Part shown: positions 1 to 9,008 of the stretch, one piece after another
Layout of the letters: each line of letters opens with the position of its first letter
Numbering within the stretch: the stretch's first letter is position 1
Assembly: GCF_029626225.1 (NCBI RefSeq)
Contig: NZ_JARUBP010000001.1
Span: forward strand, 6,386,001 to 6,450,000
Length of the DNA: 64,000 nucleotides
Direction of reading: 5' to 3'
Source of the DNA: Asanoa sp. WMMD1127
Lineage (GTDB): Bacteria; Actinomycetota; Actinomycetes; Mycobacteriales; Micromonosporaceae
Notes under the pieces: model-generated
The model's input: the letters and a program-made list of their open reading frames with translations, nothing else
What the model was told of the DNA's origin: nothing
The model's database searches: none
Made by a program: the position numbers and the translations under genes

Positions 1-718
1 CGTCGGCGACATGCCGGGCGTCCTCTGGTCGCCCGCGTCCGGCCCCGACCGCGCCCCTCTCGTCTTCATGGGGCACGGCGGCGGCACCCACAAGCGGTGG
101 CCGGCGATGACGGGCCGGGCCCGCCTGCTGGTGGCCAGGGGCTTCCACGTCGCGGTCGTCGACGCGCCCGCGCACGGCGAGCGGCCCCGCACGGCCTACG
201 ACGAGCAGGAGGTCGCGGCCCTCTACGCGGCCCGCGCGGCCGGCGAGCCGGAAGGCCCGATCGTCGTCCGCTACAACGCGGACCTCGCCCGGCGGGCCGT
301 GCCCGAGTGGCGGGCGACCCTCGACGCCCTCCAGGAGCTACCGGAGATCGGCGCCGCGGGGCCCGTCGGCTTCTTCGGCCTCAACATGGCCACCGCGATC
401 GGCGTGCCGTTCGTGGCCGCCGACGACCGGATCACCGCCGCGGTGTTCGGCCTCCACTGGCCCGACGCCCTGGCCGGGACGGCGAAGGAGATCACCGTCC
501 CGGTCCAGTACGTGCTGCAGTGGGACGACGAGCACATCCCGCGCGAAGCGGGGCTCGCGCTGTTCGACGCGTTCGGCTCGGCGGAGAAGACGCTGCACGC
601 GAACGCGGGCCGGCACAAGGACCTGCCCCGGTTCGAGAGCGAGGACGCGGTCGCCTTCTTCGCCCGGCACCTAGCCGCGGTCGAGGAAGTCCAGCACGAC
701 CGCGGCGAACAGCGGTGA
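1..718 (+). CDS. Alpha/beta hydrolase, dienelactone-hydrolase-like, 5' end missing
   Basis: The frame is open to the left edge, and the first Met in it (position 11) sits inside the conserved segment that reads roughly 'PGVLWSP', so the true start lies outside the window. An oxyanion-hole-like GHGGG motif follows at about residue 21 of the visible part. The nucleophile elbow, expected as G-x-S-x-G/A, reads G-L-N-M-A: the Ser position is Asn (AAC, one base from AGC). Candidate acid (WDDEH) and His (GRHKDL) positions are still present. It converges with the next gene, with a 48-nt overlap. By family this would be an esterase or acyl hydrolase; with Asn at the nucleophile it may be catalytically dead. 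I infer the family from the fold motifs only. Confidence 0.7.
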   Translation, partial: VGDMPGVLWSPASGPDRAPLVFMGHGGGTHKRWPAMTGRARLLVARGFHVAVVDAPAHGERPRTAYDEQEVAALYAARAAGEPEGPIVVRYNADLARRAVPEWRATLDALQELPEIGAAGPVGFFGLNMATAIGVPFVAADDRITAAVFGLHWPDALAGTAKEITVPVQYVLQWDDEHIPREAGLALFDAFGSAEKTLHANAGRHKDLPRFESEDAVAFFARHLAAVEEVQHDRGEQR

Positions 719-1498
719 GCTGAAGATGGAGTAGTGGGTCAGGCCCGGCAGGACGGCCAGCGCGTGGCCACCTGCCGGCCGGCCCTCGCCACCCCAGCCG
801 CCGTCCTGTTGGGCGCCGCCGAGCAGCTTGTAGATCTCGACGAACGACGACGGCGGCACCTGGTCGGCGTCGGCGCCGACGACCATCGTGGGGACGGTCA
901 GGCCGCGTACCTTCTCGGTGAAGTCGAAGCTCTGCGCCATGAACGCGCCGATCTTGTCGAGCAGCCGGCCGAAGTCCTCGGGGCGCGGCGCGACCTTCTG
1001 GTAGAGCTGGTACATCGGAGTGTCCACCATGAACTCCGCGGCCGCCGCGTTGACCTGGCCCTGCATGGCCCGCAACTCCGGGTAGACCTCGTCCGGCCTC
1101 AGATAGGTCGACGCCATCACCATGCGGCCCACCTTGTCGGGGTGGTTGGCCGCCGTGTGCATGGCGACGCCGCCGCCGAGCGAGTAGCCGACCACGTCGG
1201 GCCGGTCGAGGCCGAGATGGTCGATCAGCGCGGCGATGTCGGCCGCCATGGCGTCGAGGGTGATCGGGCGGTCGATGTCGGCGGTGCGGCCGTGGCCCTG
1301 CAGGTCGACGGTGATGACCTCGTGCTCGGCGGCCAGCAGCGGCAGCACCGGGCCGAACATCTCCCCCGATCCGAGGCCGCCGTGCAGCAGGATCAGCGGC
1401 CGGCCGGCGCCGTAGCGCTCGTAGTAGAGGTTGATGCCGTTGACGTCGGCGTAGCCGCCGGTGCCCTCGGCGTCGGCGGTCCAGTCGGTGTCGGTCAC
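671..1498 (-). CDS. Alpha/beta-fold hydrolase, last gene of the rhamnose operon
   Basis: About 275 residues. The oxyanion motif (LLHGGLGSG), nucleophile elbow (GYSLGGG), acid (GADADQV) and His (LTHYSI) are all visible, so a complete Ser-Asp-His triad is expected. The GTG at 1498 is chosen as start because GGGGAGG lies eight bases ahead of it; an ATG at 1537 is in frame but has no ribosome binding site. It follows rhaI by 48 nt on the same strand, so it is probably co-transcribed. A role in releasing or de-esterifying rhamnosides is plausible but is inference. The substrate cannot be read from sequence. Confidence 0.75.
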   Translation of the reverse strand: MTDTDWTADAEGTGGYADVNGINLYYERYGAGRPLILLHGGLGSGEMFGPVLPLLAAEHEVITVDLQGHGRTADIDRPITLDAMAADIAALIDHLGLDRPDVVGYSLGGGVAMHTAANHPDKVGRMVMASTYLRPDEVYPELRAMQGQVNAAAAEFMVDTPMYQLYQKVAPRPEDFGRLLDKIGAFMAQSFDFTEKVRGLTVPTMVVGADADQVPPSSFVEIYKLLGGAQQDGGWGGEGRPAGGHALAVLPGLTHYSIFSSPLFAAVVLDFLDRG

Positions 1499-1546
1499 GG
1501 TGCGGGCCTCCCCTGGGTCGACGATGACCCGCACCATGCTAGGGGG

Positions 1547-2704
1547 TCAGGCGCCCCAGCCGGCGCCCGTGCCACCCACGCGGGTGTCCTGGACCGTCTC
1601 GTAGTAGCCCGACCGCTTGTAGGCGCCGATCGGGTCCGGGTCGAGCCCCATCTCTTCGCGCAGCGACCGCAGCAGGGGCCGGACGTCGGTGTGGTACGCG
1701 TCCATCAGCACGTCGTTGGCCTCGAGCACGTCGCCGGCGCGCTGGGCCGCCGCCAACGCGGACGCGTCGACCGACAGCGCCTTGGCCGTGGCCTCCTGCA
1801 CGTTGAGCACCGAGCGGATCACCGCCTGGATCTTCGGTTCGATGTTGTGGCACTGGTCGAGCATGAAGGCGATCCCGGCGTCGGGGCGCAGCGCGTCCGC
1901 CGAGACGATCTCGCACATGATGCGGAACAGCTGGAACGGGTCGGCCGCACCGACCATCAGGTCGTCGTCGGCGTAGAACCGCGAGTTGAAGTCGAACCCG
2001 CCCAGCTTCCCGGCCCGCAGCAGCACCGCCACGATGAACTCGATGTTGGTGCCCGGCGCGTGGTGGCCGGTGTCGATCACCACCTGGGCCCGATCGCCCA
2101 ACGCCAGGCAATGGGCGTACGCCGTGCCCCAGTCCGGCACGTCGGTGGTGTAGAAGGCCGGCTCGAAGAGCTTGTATTCCAACAGCATCCGCTGGTCGGC
2201 GCCGAGCCGCTCGTGGACGGCCGCCAACGCCGACGCCAACCGGTCCTGGCGCGCCCGGATGCTGTCCTGCCCCGGGTAGTTGGTGCCGTCGGAGAACCAC
2301 AGCTTGAGGTCACGCGAGCCCGTCGCGTCCATGATGTCGACGCACTCCAGCAGGTGCGCCAGCGCCTTCGCTCGTACGCCCGGATCGGGGTGGCACACCG
2401 AGCCCAGCTTGTAGTCGTCGTCCTGGAACACGTTGGAGTTGATGGCGCCGAGCGCGATCCCGCGTTCCTTGGCATAGCCCGCGAGGTCGGCGTAGTCGTC
2501 GACCTTGTCCCACGGGATGTGCAGCGCCACCGTGGGCGCCACGCCGGTGAACCGGTGCACCGTGGCGGCGTCCGCGATCTTCTCGTAGGGGTCCCGGGGC
2601 ACGCCCGGCTGCGCGAACACCTTGAACCGCGTGCCGGAGTTGCCGAACGCCCACGACGCGGTCTCGACGCGCTGGTCGCGCAGCGCCGCCCGGATGTCGG
2701 TCAT
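1547..2704 (-). CDS. rhaI: L-rhamnose isomerase
   Basis: 385 residues, full length for the Pseudomonas-type L-rhamnose isomerase (TIM barrel, metal dependent), which converts L-rhamnose to L-rhamnulose in the cytoplasm. Recognisable segments are the N-terminal SWAFGNSGTRF, the metal/substrate-binding LEYKLFEP, VIDTGHHAPGTN, GGFDFNSRFYADDDLM and LDQCHNIEPK. The ATG shares its A with the rhaM stop (TGATG), and GGAGG lies seven bases upstream within rhaM, so the two are translationally coupled. The kinase and aldolase needed to finish the pathway are not in the window. Confidence 0.93.
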   Translation of the reverse strand: MTDIRAALRDQRVETASWAFGNSGTRFKVFAQPGVPRDPYEKIADAATVHRFTGVAPTVALHIPWDKVDDYADLAGYAKERGIALGAINSNVFQDDDYKLGSVCHPDPGVRAKALAHLLECVDIMDATGSRDLKLWFSDGTNYPGQDSIRARQDRLASALAAVHERLGADQRMLLEYKLFEPAFYTTDVPDWGTAYAHCLALGDRAQVVIDTGHHAPGTNIEFIVAVLLRAGKLGGFDFNSRFYADDDLMVGAADPFQLFRIMCEIVSADALRPDAGIAFMLDQCHNIEPKIQAVIRSVLNVQEATAKALSVDASALAAAQRAGDVLEANDVLMDAYHTDVRPLLRSLREEMGLDPDPIGAYKRSGYYETVQDTRVGGTGAGWGA

Positions 2705-3030
2705 CAGTGTTCCTCCAGGTGGAAGACCTCGTCGAGGACGACGAACCCGCGGTCGGGCCGCCCGCCCGGCAGGTCGGCGAAGAACGGCGCCATCTCGGCC
2801 TGCCAGCGGGCGTTGACCTCGGTCGCCTCCATCGCGTCCAGCGACGCGTCGAGGTCGTCGGTCAGGAAGTAGCCCACCAGCAGGCCGTCGTCGCGCAGGA
2901 ACAGCGAATAGTCGTGCCAGCCGGCCGCGCGCAGCGCCGCGCGCATGTCGGGCCAGACGGCGGCGTGGCGGCGCCGGTATTCCTCGAGCCGCTCCGGGCG
3001 CACCTGGAGCGTGAAACAGATCCGGCGCAC
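2704..3030 (-). CDS. rhaM: L-rhamnose mutarotase
   Basis: 108 residues from the GTG at 3030, which has GGAGG five bases upstream; a GTG at 3042 would add four residues but overlaps that Shine-Dalgarno. The family is about 104 residues, so the shorter form fits better. Typical motifs are the N-terminal RRICFTLQV, HAAVWPDM, LVGYF and the C-terminal LDEVFHL. The enzyme interconverts the alpha and beta anomers of L-rhamnose and acts just before isomerisation. It lies between the binding-protein gene and rhaI in one operon. Confidence 0.93.
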   Translation of the reverse strand: MRRICFTLQVRPERLEEYRRRHAAVWPDMRAALRAAGWHDYSLFLRDDGLLVGYFLTDDLDASLDAMEATEVNARWQAEMAPFFADLPGGRPDRGFVVLDEVFHLEEH

Positions 3031-3051
3031 GCCACCCTCCACAGTAGAACC

Positions 3052-4113
3052 TCAGAAGTCGAACTGGTCGATGTTGGACGAGTCGTAGGTGAACGGGTCG
3101 CCGAGCACGATCTCGCCGCCCGCGCCCACGGTGTATTCACCGAGCTTGCCGGCGGTGAACTTGTCGCCCTCCTTGCCGGTGATGATGCCCGAGGCGAGGG
3201 CGCCACCGGCGTACGCGGCCAGGTAGCCGAGGTCGGCCGGGTTCCACAGCGCGAACGCCTTCACGGTGCCGTCCTTGACGTACGCCCGCATCTGGTTGGG
3301 GGTTCCGAGGCCGGTCAGCTGCACCTTGCCCTTGTAGGAGGAGCCCGACAGGTAACGCCCGGCGGCCGCGACACCGACCGTGGTCGGCGAGATGATGCCC
3401 TTGAGGTTGGGGTGCTTGGCCAGCAGGCCCTGGGCCTCCTGGAACGACTTCTCGTCCTGGTCGTCGCCGTAGACGGTGTCGACGAGCTTGAGCTTGCTGT
3501 ATTCGGGCTTCGCGAGCTCGGTCTTCATCATCTCGATCCAGGCGTTCTGGTTGGTCGCGTTCGCCGTCGCCGAGAGAATCGCGATCTCGCCGCCGTCGGG
3601 GCCGACCGCGTCGGAGATCAGCTTGATCTGCGACTTCGCGATGCCGTCGGCGGTCGCCTGGTTGACGAACACGTCGCGGCACTCCGGCTTGGTGTCGGAG
3701 TCGTACGTGACGATCTTCGCGCCCGCCGTCTTGGCCTCGGTCAGGGCGCCGCAGATCGCGTCCTTGTCGTTGGCCGACACCACGATCACGTCGGTCTGCT
3801 GCTGCGACAGTGTGTTGATGTAGGACACCTGGGCCGACGGGCTCGCCTCCGACGGGCCGGTCTGCGAGAACTGGCCCTTGAACTCCTCGACCGCCGACTT
3901 GCCGCCCTTGTTGTCGGACGTCTCGAAGTACGGGTTGTTGACCTGCTTCGGCAGGAAGGCGATCTTCAGGCCCTCCTTGATGGTGCCGGAAGAGTTGCCG
4001 CCGCCACTATCGGTGCCGGAACCGGCGTCGCCGCCGCCGTCCTCCGCGCACGCGCCGAGCGCGAGGGTCAGCGCCGCGAGCGTGGCGACGACGCGTACAC
4101 CTGTGATCCTCAT
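3052..4113 (-). CDS. rhaS: Rhamnose ABC transporter substrate-binding lipoprotein
   Basis: 353 residues. A signal peptide ends in a lipobox (LALGACAED, Cys at about residue 21), so this is a membrane-anchored sugar-binding protein of the periplasmic-binding-protein-like I (ribose/rhamnose type) fold. A Gly/Asp/Ser-rich linker follows the Cys, then GLKIAFLPKQVNNPYF and the hinge segments typical of the family. The start overlaps the permease stop as ATGA. Rhamnose specificity is inferred from the adjoining rhaM and rhaI. The symbol follows rhizobial/actinobacterial use and does not mean the E. coli RhaS regulator. Confidence 0.9.
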   Translation of the reverse strand: MRITGVRVVATLAALTLALGACAEDGGGDAGSGTDSGGGNSSGTIKEGLKIAFLPKQVNNPYFETSDNKGGKSAVEEFKGQFSQTGPSEASPSAQVSYINTLSQQQTDVIVVSANDKDAICGALTEAKTAGAKIVTYDSDTKPECRDVFVNQATADGIAKSQIKLISDAVGPDGGEIAILSATANATNQNAWIEMMKTELAKPEYSKLKLVDTVYGDDQDEKSFQEAQGLLAKHPNLKGIISPTTVGVAAAGRYLSGSSYKGKVQLTGLGTPNQMRAYVKDGTVKAFALWNPADLGYLAAYAGGALASGIITGKEGDKFTAGKLGEYTVGAGGEIVLGDPFTYDSSNIDQFDF

Positions 4114-5147
4114 GTCTGGGTCCTTTCCTCAGGGGGTCGTCGCCGGCCCAGCCGGGCACGGGTCATCCGCGCCACGTTGGGCCCGACGACGGAAGCGATG
4201 AGCAGCGTTCCGGTGACGATGGTCAACGCGTTGGCCGGGACGTCGGCCAGTTGCAACGCGTTGCGTAAGGTGCCGAGGAGCGCGACCGCCGCGACCACAC
4301 CGAGCAGGCCGCCGCGACCGCCGAAGATGGACACGCCGCCCAGCAGCACCGCCGCCACCACCGACAGCTCGAGGCCGTTGGCGTTGTCGGCGCGGGCCGA
4401 CGCGAACCGGAACGTCCAGAAGACGCCCGCCAGAGCGGCGACCACACCCGTCGCCACGAACAACCAGAACTTCGTCTTGAGAACCGCGATCCCCGAGTAC
4501 GCGGCCGCCTCCGCGTTGTTGCCGATCGCGTAGAGCCCCCGGCCGACCGGGGTCGCGTGCAGCAGCACGCCGAACAGCAGCGCCAGCACGGCGACCACGA
4601 GCACGAACCAGGGCACCACCGTGCCCGGGATCGGCGCGATCATGTTGGTCGTCCAGTCGACCGGATAGTCGGCCACCGCCCGGTCGCCCAGCACCACGTA
4701 GGCGAGACCGCGATAAAGGGCCAGCGTGCCGATCGTGACCGCCAGCGACGGCAGCCCGAAGACCGTCACGAACACGCCGTTGACCGCGCCGAGCACCGCG
4801 CCGAGGACCAGGCTGATCGCGATCAGGGCGGGCAGCGAGGTGAGGCCGGCCTGCCACAGCGCGCCGAGCACGCTGCAGGTCAGGCCGACGGTGCTGGCCA
4901 CGCTCAGGTCGATCTCGCCGGTGATGACGATGAGCGTCATCGGCAGGGCGATCAGCGCGATCGGCATCGCCTCGAGGATCACGAAGCGGTAGAAGCGCGG
5001 GTTGCCGACCCCGTCGACGGTCAGGCTGCCGACGACGATCACCAGCACCAGCGCGACGAGCACCAACAGGTCCCAGGAGCCGAGCACGCCCCGACCACGG
5101 GTACGGGGTGGGGTCACCGGTTCGCGGACCGGCGTGTCAACGGCCAC
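4110..5147 (-). CDS. rhaQ: Rhamnose ABC transporter permease
   Basis: 345 residues from the GTG at 5147, chosen because GAGGAG sits about ten bases upstream; the longer frame to 5201 overlaps the previous gene much further. It is a BPD-transp-2 (RbsC-type) permease with many hydrophobic segments and the family signature ITGEIDLSVASTVGL after the second membrane helix. It overlaps the upstream permease by 11 nt and the binding protein by 4 nt. It forms the membrane channel with the next-listed permease. Confidence 0.88.
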   Translation of the reverse strand: MAVDTPVREPVTPPRTRGRGVLGSWDLLVLVALVLVIVVGSLTVDGVGNPRFYRFVILEAMPIALIALPMTLIVITGEIDLSVASTVGLTCSVLGALWQAGLTSLPALIAISLVLGAVLGAVNGVFVTVFGLPSLAVTIGTLALYRGLAYVVLGDRAVADYPVDWTTNMIAPIPGTVVPWFVLVVAVLALLFGVLLHATPVGRGLYAIGNNAEAAAYSGIAVLKTKFWLFVATGVVAALAGVFWTFRFASARADNANGLELSVVAAVLLGGVSIFGGRGGLLGVVAAVALLGTLRNALQLADVPANALTIVTGTLLIASVVGPNVARMTRARLGRRRPPEERTQT

Positions 5148-6150
5148 GGTCGGCGCCTCCTCGGAGTCGGCGGGCCAGGCGCACGGCCAGCGAGCGGTCA
5201 AGGCCGATGGCGGCGAGGATGAGCACGCCGACCGCGGCCCGTTGCCAGAACGGGTTGATGCCGAGCACCGGCAGCGCGCTGCCGATCGTGGTCAGCAGCA
5301 CCGCGCCGAGCGCCGCGCCGTAGACCGATCCGCTGCCGCCGAAGATGGCGACCCCACCGACCACGACGGCGGCGACCACGTTGAGCTCCTGCCCGAGGCC
5401 GGCGTTGGCGTCGATGGTGCCGAACCGGGCGGCGTGCAGGACCCCGGCCAGGCCGGCCAGCGCCCCGCTGGTGACGAACGCCCAGAACACCCGCCGGCCG
5501 ACGGGGATGCCGTGGAGGCGGGCCGCGTCCGGGTCGGACCCGATGGCGTAGAGCTCACGGCCGCTGCGGTACCAGCGCAGGAACAGGCCGGCCGCGACCA
5601 GCACGACGACCGCGAACAGCGCCAGCACCGGCACGCCGAGCACGCTGGCGGTGCCGAGCCGGAGGAAGCCGGCGGGCATGTCGGCCGCGTTGATCTGCCG
5701 GCCGGTGGCCCAGGTGTAGTCGAGGCCGCGGAAGACGTAGAGCGTGCCGAGGGTGACCACCAGCGCCGGCACCCGGGCCGCGGCGATCAGGCCGCCGTTG
5801 ACCGCGCCGCAGGCCGCACCGAGGGCCATGCCGATCAGGACGGCCAGCGGGATCGGCAGGTTCGGCGTGCCCTGCAGCAACACGCCGGTGGCGAACGCGG
5901 CCAGGCCGAGGATCGAGCCGACCGACAGGTCGACGTTGCGGGTGATGATGACGATCGCCTGGCCGACCGCGAGGATCGCCAGGATCGTCGAGCTGAGCAG
6001 CAGGTCCTTGACGTTCTGGGCCGACAGGAACCGGGTGTTGACCGCGAACGTCACGCCGACCAGCAGCACGAGGGCGAGGGCGATGCCCAGCTCGCGGACC
6101 ACGAAGACGCGGTGGACGGCCGTGGTCGGGGCGGCGGTCTGTGCGGTCAT
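5137..6150 (-). CDS. rhaP: Rhamnose ABC transporter permease
   Basis: 337 residues starting at the ATG that overlaps the ATPase stop (ATGA at 6150). A longer upstream extension in the same frame is only the antisense-like shadow of the ATPase gene. The RbsC-type signature [15 protein letters not shown] is present with about nine to ten hydrophobic segments. It pairs with the 4110-5147 permease to form the transmembrane part of the importer. Confidence 0.88.
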   Translation of the reverse strand: MTAQTAAPTTAVHRVFVVRELGIALALVLLVGVTFAVNTRFLSAQNVKDLLLSSTILAILAVGQAIVIITRNVDLSVGSILGLAAFATGVLLQGTPNLPIPLAVLIGMALGAACGAVNGGLIAAARVPALVVTLGTLYVFRGLDYTWATGRQINAADMPAGFLRLGTASVLGVPVLALFAVVVLVAAGLFLRWYRSGRELYAIGSDPDAARLHGIPVGRRVFWAFVTSGALAGLAGVLHAARFGTIDANAGLGQELNVVAAVVVGGVAIFGGSGSVYGAALGAVLLTTIGSALPVLGINPFWQRAAVGVLILAAIGLDRSLAVRLARRLRGGADRGR

Positions 6151-7628
6151 GCGTTCGCTCCCGTCGCGGCGACCATCACGGACTCCTCGTCGGCGCCCGA
6201 CCCGGGGATGTCGGCGACCAGCCGGCCCTCGCGCATCACCAGCACCCGGTCGGCCATGCCGAGCACCTCGGGCAGCTCGCTGGAGACCATCAGCACCGCC
6301 ACCCCGTCGGCCGCGAGCTCCGAGAGCAGGCGGTGCACCTCGGCCTTCGTACCCACGTCGATCCCGCGGGTCGGCTCGTCGACGATCAGCACCTTGGGCG
6401 TCGTCGCCAGCCACTTGGCCAGCACCACCTTCTGCTGGTTGCCGCCGGACAGCGTCGCCACCGGGTCGGTCGGGCGGCCGGCCTTGACCCGCAGCCGTCG
6501 GGTCCAGGTGGCCGCCGCCCGCCGCTCGGCCCCGCCGAAGAGCAGCCCGCCCTTCGCGAGCTGCCAGCGCCGGGGCAGCGTGGCGTTGCGCTCGACCGAG
6601 AGCTCCATCACCAGGCCCTGCTGGCGGCGGTCCTCGGGGACGAGCGCGAGGCCGGCGGCGATCGCGGCGGGGGTGTCGCCCGGTGGCAGCGGCTTTCCGT
6701 CGACCCGCACCTCGCCGGCGTCGGGCCGGTCGACGCCGAACACGGCCCGCACGACCTCACTGCGGCCGGCGCCGACGAGCCCGGCCAGGGCGACGATCTC
6801 GCCGCCGCGCACGGTGAAGCTGACGTCGTCGAAGAAGCCCTGCCGGGTCAGCCCGCTCACCTCGAGCCGGACGTCGCCCGGCGTCGTGTCGACCTTGGGG
6901 AACAGCGTGGCGACGTCCCGGCCGACCATCTTGCGGACGACCTCGTCGACGGTCAGCTCGCCGGCCGGCGCGGTGTCGACGTGGCGGCCGTCGCGCAGCA
7001 CGGTGATCCGGTCGCAGAGGGCGAACACCTCGTCGAAGCGGTGCGAGATGAACAGCACCGCGGCGCCGTCGTCGCGCAGCGACCGGGCGACGGCGAACAG
7101 CCGCTCGACCTCCACACCGGACAGTGCCGCCGTCGGCTCGTCCATCACCAACAGCCGGGCGTTGGTGGACAGCGCCTTGGCGATCTCGACGAGCTGCTGG
7201 TCGGCGATGGACAGGCCGCGCGCCGGCCGGTCGGGGTCGAGCCCCACGCCGAGCCGGTCGAACAGCTCGCGGGAGCGGGTCCGCATCGCGGCGGTGTCGA
7301 TCCGGCGCAGGCTCCGGCGGGGCTGCCGGCCCATGAAGATGTTCTCGGCGACCGAGAGGTCCGGGAAGAGCGTGGGTTCCTGGTAGATGACGGCGATGCC
7401 GGCCGCGCGCGCGTCGGCCGGGCCGCCGAAGCCGACCGGCGCGCCGTCGAGCAGGATCGTGCCGGAGTCCGGCGGGTGCACGCCCGCCAGGATCCGGACC
7501 AGCGTGGACTTGCCGGCGCCGTTCTCACCGACCAGCGCGTGCGCCTCGCCGGCCGCGAGCGCCAGGTCGACGTCGCGCAGCGCGGCCACAGCGCCGAAGG
7601 ACTTGCTCACCCGCTGCAGCGCCAGCAT
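6147..7628 (-). CDS. rhaT: Rhamnose ABC transporter ATP-binding protein (two ABC domains)
   Basis: 493 residues, the usual length for RbsA/MglA-type duplicated ATPases. The first domain has Walker [10 protein letters not shown] (about residue 36), an LSIADQQ signature region and Walker B LLVMDEP. The second domain has a degenerate P-loop region (GLVGAGRSE), LSGGNQQK and LIVDEPTRG. It is the first gene of the operon. The ATG is preceded at good distance by GGGAGGTG (7631-7638). It powers sugar import with the two permeases. Confidence 0.92.
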   Translation of the reverse strand: MLALQRVSKSFGAVAALRDVDLALAAGEAHALVGENGAGKSTLVRILAGVHPPDSGTILLDGAPVGFGGPADARAAGIAVIYQEPTLFPDLSVAENIFMGRQPRRSLRRIDTAAMRTRSRELFDRLGVGLDPDRPARGLSIADQQLVEIAKALSTNARLLVMDEPTAALSGVEVERLFAVARSLRDDGAAVLFISHRFDEVFALCDRITVLRDGRHVDTAPAGELTVDEVVRKMVGRDVATLFPKVDTTPGDVRLEVSGLTRQGFFDDVSFTVRGGEIVALAGLVGAGRSEVVRAVFGVDRPDAGEVRVDGKPLPPGDTPAAIAAGLALVPEDRRQQGLVMELSVERNATLPRRWQLAKGGLLFGGAERRAAATWTRRLRVKAGRPTDPVATLSGGNQQKVVLAKWLATTPKVLIVDEPTRGIDVGTKAEVHRLLSELAADGVAVLMVSSELPEVLGMADRVLVMREGRLVADIPGSGADEESVMVAATGANA

Positions 7629-7642
7629 CGCACCTCCCGGCC

Positions 7643-7703
7643 GTGAAACGTTTCACCGTGACTGTGCTTGAAGACACTAGGGATGCACATGCATCACCGT
7701 CAA
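7643..7703 (-). promoter_or_regulatory. Promoter and LacI-type operator of the rhamnose operon
   Basis: On the minus strand, TTGACG (7698-7703), an 18-nt spacer and TAGTGT (7674-7679) make a good housekeeping-type promoter. Just downstream is the perfect 14-bp palindrome GTGAAACGTTTCAC (7643-7656), the form bound by many actinobacterial LacI-family repressors, about 15 nt before the rhaT start codon. A second near-palindrome, GATGCACATGCATC (7682-7695), lies in the promoter spacer. No LacI-type gene is adjacent, so the regulator must act from elsewhere. Confidence 0.75.
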
Positions 7704-7711
7704 GGGCTTGG

Positions 7712-8386
7712 TCAGCCCCCGGTGTGGCCCTCTTCCTCGCCGTCCGGGGTGAAGGCGCCGGAGCCGTGCTCGGTCTCGAGGTAGACGTGCTGGTGGCCGA
7801 GGCCGGCGTCCACATTGATCTGGTCGAGCTGGGCCGCGGCGACGGACCAGGCGGTCGCGGCGGCGGTGCGGGCCCGCTCGGCGATCTCCAGCAGGCGGGG
7901 CCGCTGGTCGGCGGGAGCGGCGACGGCGGACGCGTAGACGTCGACCGCCACCTGGAAGTCCGCGACCGCGATGCGGAAGCCGCCCCGGGCAACGTTGGTG
8001 GCGGTGGTGCCGGACGGGCTGTCGGCGTGGGCGGTCACCAGCTTCCTGACGCTCTCCTGCCAGCCGGCCACGGTGGCGGCGTCGGCCGGCTGCCCACTGT
8101 CGACGGCGGCGTCGTACGCCGTGAGCATGGTGGTGAGCGCCTCCTGCGACTGGCGGGCGACCGTGGTCAGCTGTTGGATCTGGTCGCGGTCGCGCACGGC
8201 CTCCTGCTTCTTCAGGTCGTCGATCGCCCGGGTGGTGGCGTCGGGGCGGCCGATCAGGAAGCCGACGAGGCCGGCGGCCACCGCGGCGGCCACGATGCCC
8301 GCGATCGTCGCGGCGAGCGGGACACGGCGGGCGCGGGCCTGCTCGGCCTGGCGCACGTAGGACGGCTTGCCAGTCTTGCGCGACAT
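7712..8386 (-). CDS. Hypothetical membrane-anchored protein
   Basis: 224 residues. A short basic cytoplasmic N-terminus (MSRKTGKPSYVRQAEQARARR) is followed by one Ala/Gly/Val-rich membrane helix (about residues 23-47), then an Ala- and Gln-rich helical extracytoplasmic region. The C-terminus is acidic and ends in GEEEGHTGG. I do not recognise a named family. The start lies 12 nt after the CGNR gene stop, so the two are probably an operon. There is no clear Shine-Dalgarno. Confidence 0.65.
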   Translation of the reverse strand: MSRKTGKPSYVRQAEQARARRVPLAATIAGIVAAAVAAGLVGFLIGRPDATTRAIDDLKKQEAVRDRDQIQQLTTVARQSQEALTTMLTAYDAAVDSGQPADAATVAGWQESVRKLVTAHADSPSGTTATNVARGGFRIAVADFQVAVDVYASAVAAPADQRPRLLEIAERARTAAATAWSVAAAQLDQINVDAGLGHQHVYLETEHGSGAFTPDGEEEGHTGG

Positions 8387-8398
8387 CGATGGAACGTA

Positions 8399-8938
8399 TT
8401 ACGCCTCGGGTGGGCGGATCAAGGCTGCCCGGCGCGCCCGATAGGCGTTGACGGCGGCGCGGTTGCCGCAGCCGGCGTCACAGAACCGTTTCGACCGGTT
8501 CCTGGAGAGGTCGACGAGCACGTTGCCGCAGTCCGGGTACGCGCACAGGCGCAGCCGGTCCGACGCCTGCGTGCGGACCACGTCGACGAGCGCCATCGCG
8601 GCCTCCACGGTCATCCGCACCGCCAGCGGCGCGTCGCGGGGCACCGCGTGCAGGTGGTAGTCCCAGCCGTCGTGCCGGACCAGCTGGGGCAGCGGGCGGC
8701 TGTCCCGCAGCAGCCCGTTGACCAGCTCGACCAGGTCGTCCTCGCCGAGCTCCCAGAACCGCCGGAACACCGGGCGCAGGGCGCGCACCTCGGCGAGCTC
8801 GGCCTCGGTGCCGGCCCGGACGCCGCTGTCCTCGTGGTCGACCAGGAAGGCGTCGAGCGCGGCGACGTCGGCCAGCGGCGTGTTGACCAGCGCGGCGACC
8901 TGCACGAGAGCCGCCTCGGTGTCATGAGCGAAAACCAC
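8399..8938 (-). CDS. CGNR zinc-finger protein (ABATE domain)
   Basis: 179 residues. An N-terminal all-alpha ABATE-type region is followed by a C-terminal CGNR zinc finger with Cys residues spaced as LCAYPDCGN...RFCDAGCGNR (about residues 130-160). These proteins are thought to be DNA-binding regulators. The start is the GTG at 8938 with AGGGG six bases ahead. It is divergent from the EamA transporter, a common arrangement for a local regulator, so control of that exporter is plausible. Confidence 0.85.
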   Translation of the reverse strand: MVFAHDTEAALVQVAALVNTPLADVAALDAFLVDHEDSGVRAGTEAELAEVRALRPVFRRFWELGEDDLVELVNGLLRDSRPLPQLVRHDGWDYHLHAVPRDAPLAVRMTVEAAMALVDVVRTQASDRLRLCAYPDCGNVLVDLSRNRSKRFCDAGCGNRAAVNAYRARRAALIRPPEA

Positions 8939-8939
8939 C

Positions 8940-8969
8940 TTGACCCCTAACAGCCCGGCACCCTAGCGT
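8940..8969 (+). promoter_or_regulatory. Candidate promoter of the EamA gene
   Basis: TTGACC (8940-8945), an 18-nt spacer and TAGCGT (8964-8969) on the plus strand, about 40 nt upstream of the EamA start, in the divergent region shared with the CGNR gene. Assigned by match to housekeeping promoter form only. Confidence 0.5.
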
Positions 8970-9008
8970 CATCAGCGTAACCCGCCTTTGGTCATGACAG
9001 GGGACGCC

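Noticed and set aside
734-2872. Long plus-strand open frame of 712 codons opposite the rhamnose genes
   Set aside because: It is the antisense shadow of the hydrolase and rhaI genes: composition is Val/Arg/Asp/His-rich without any domain, and there is no ribosome site.
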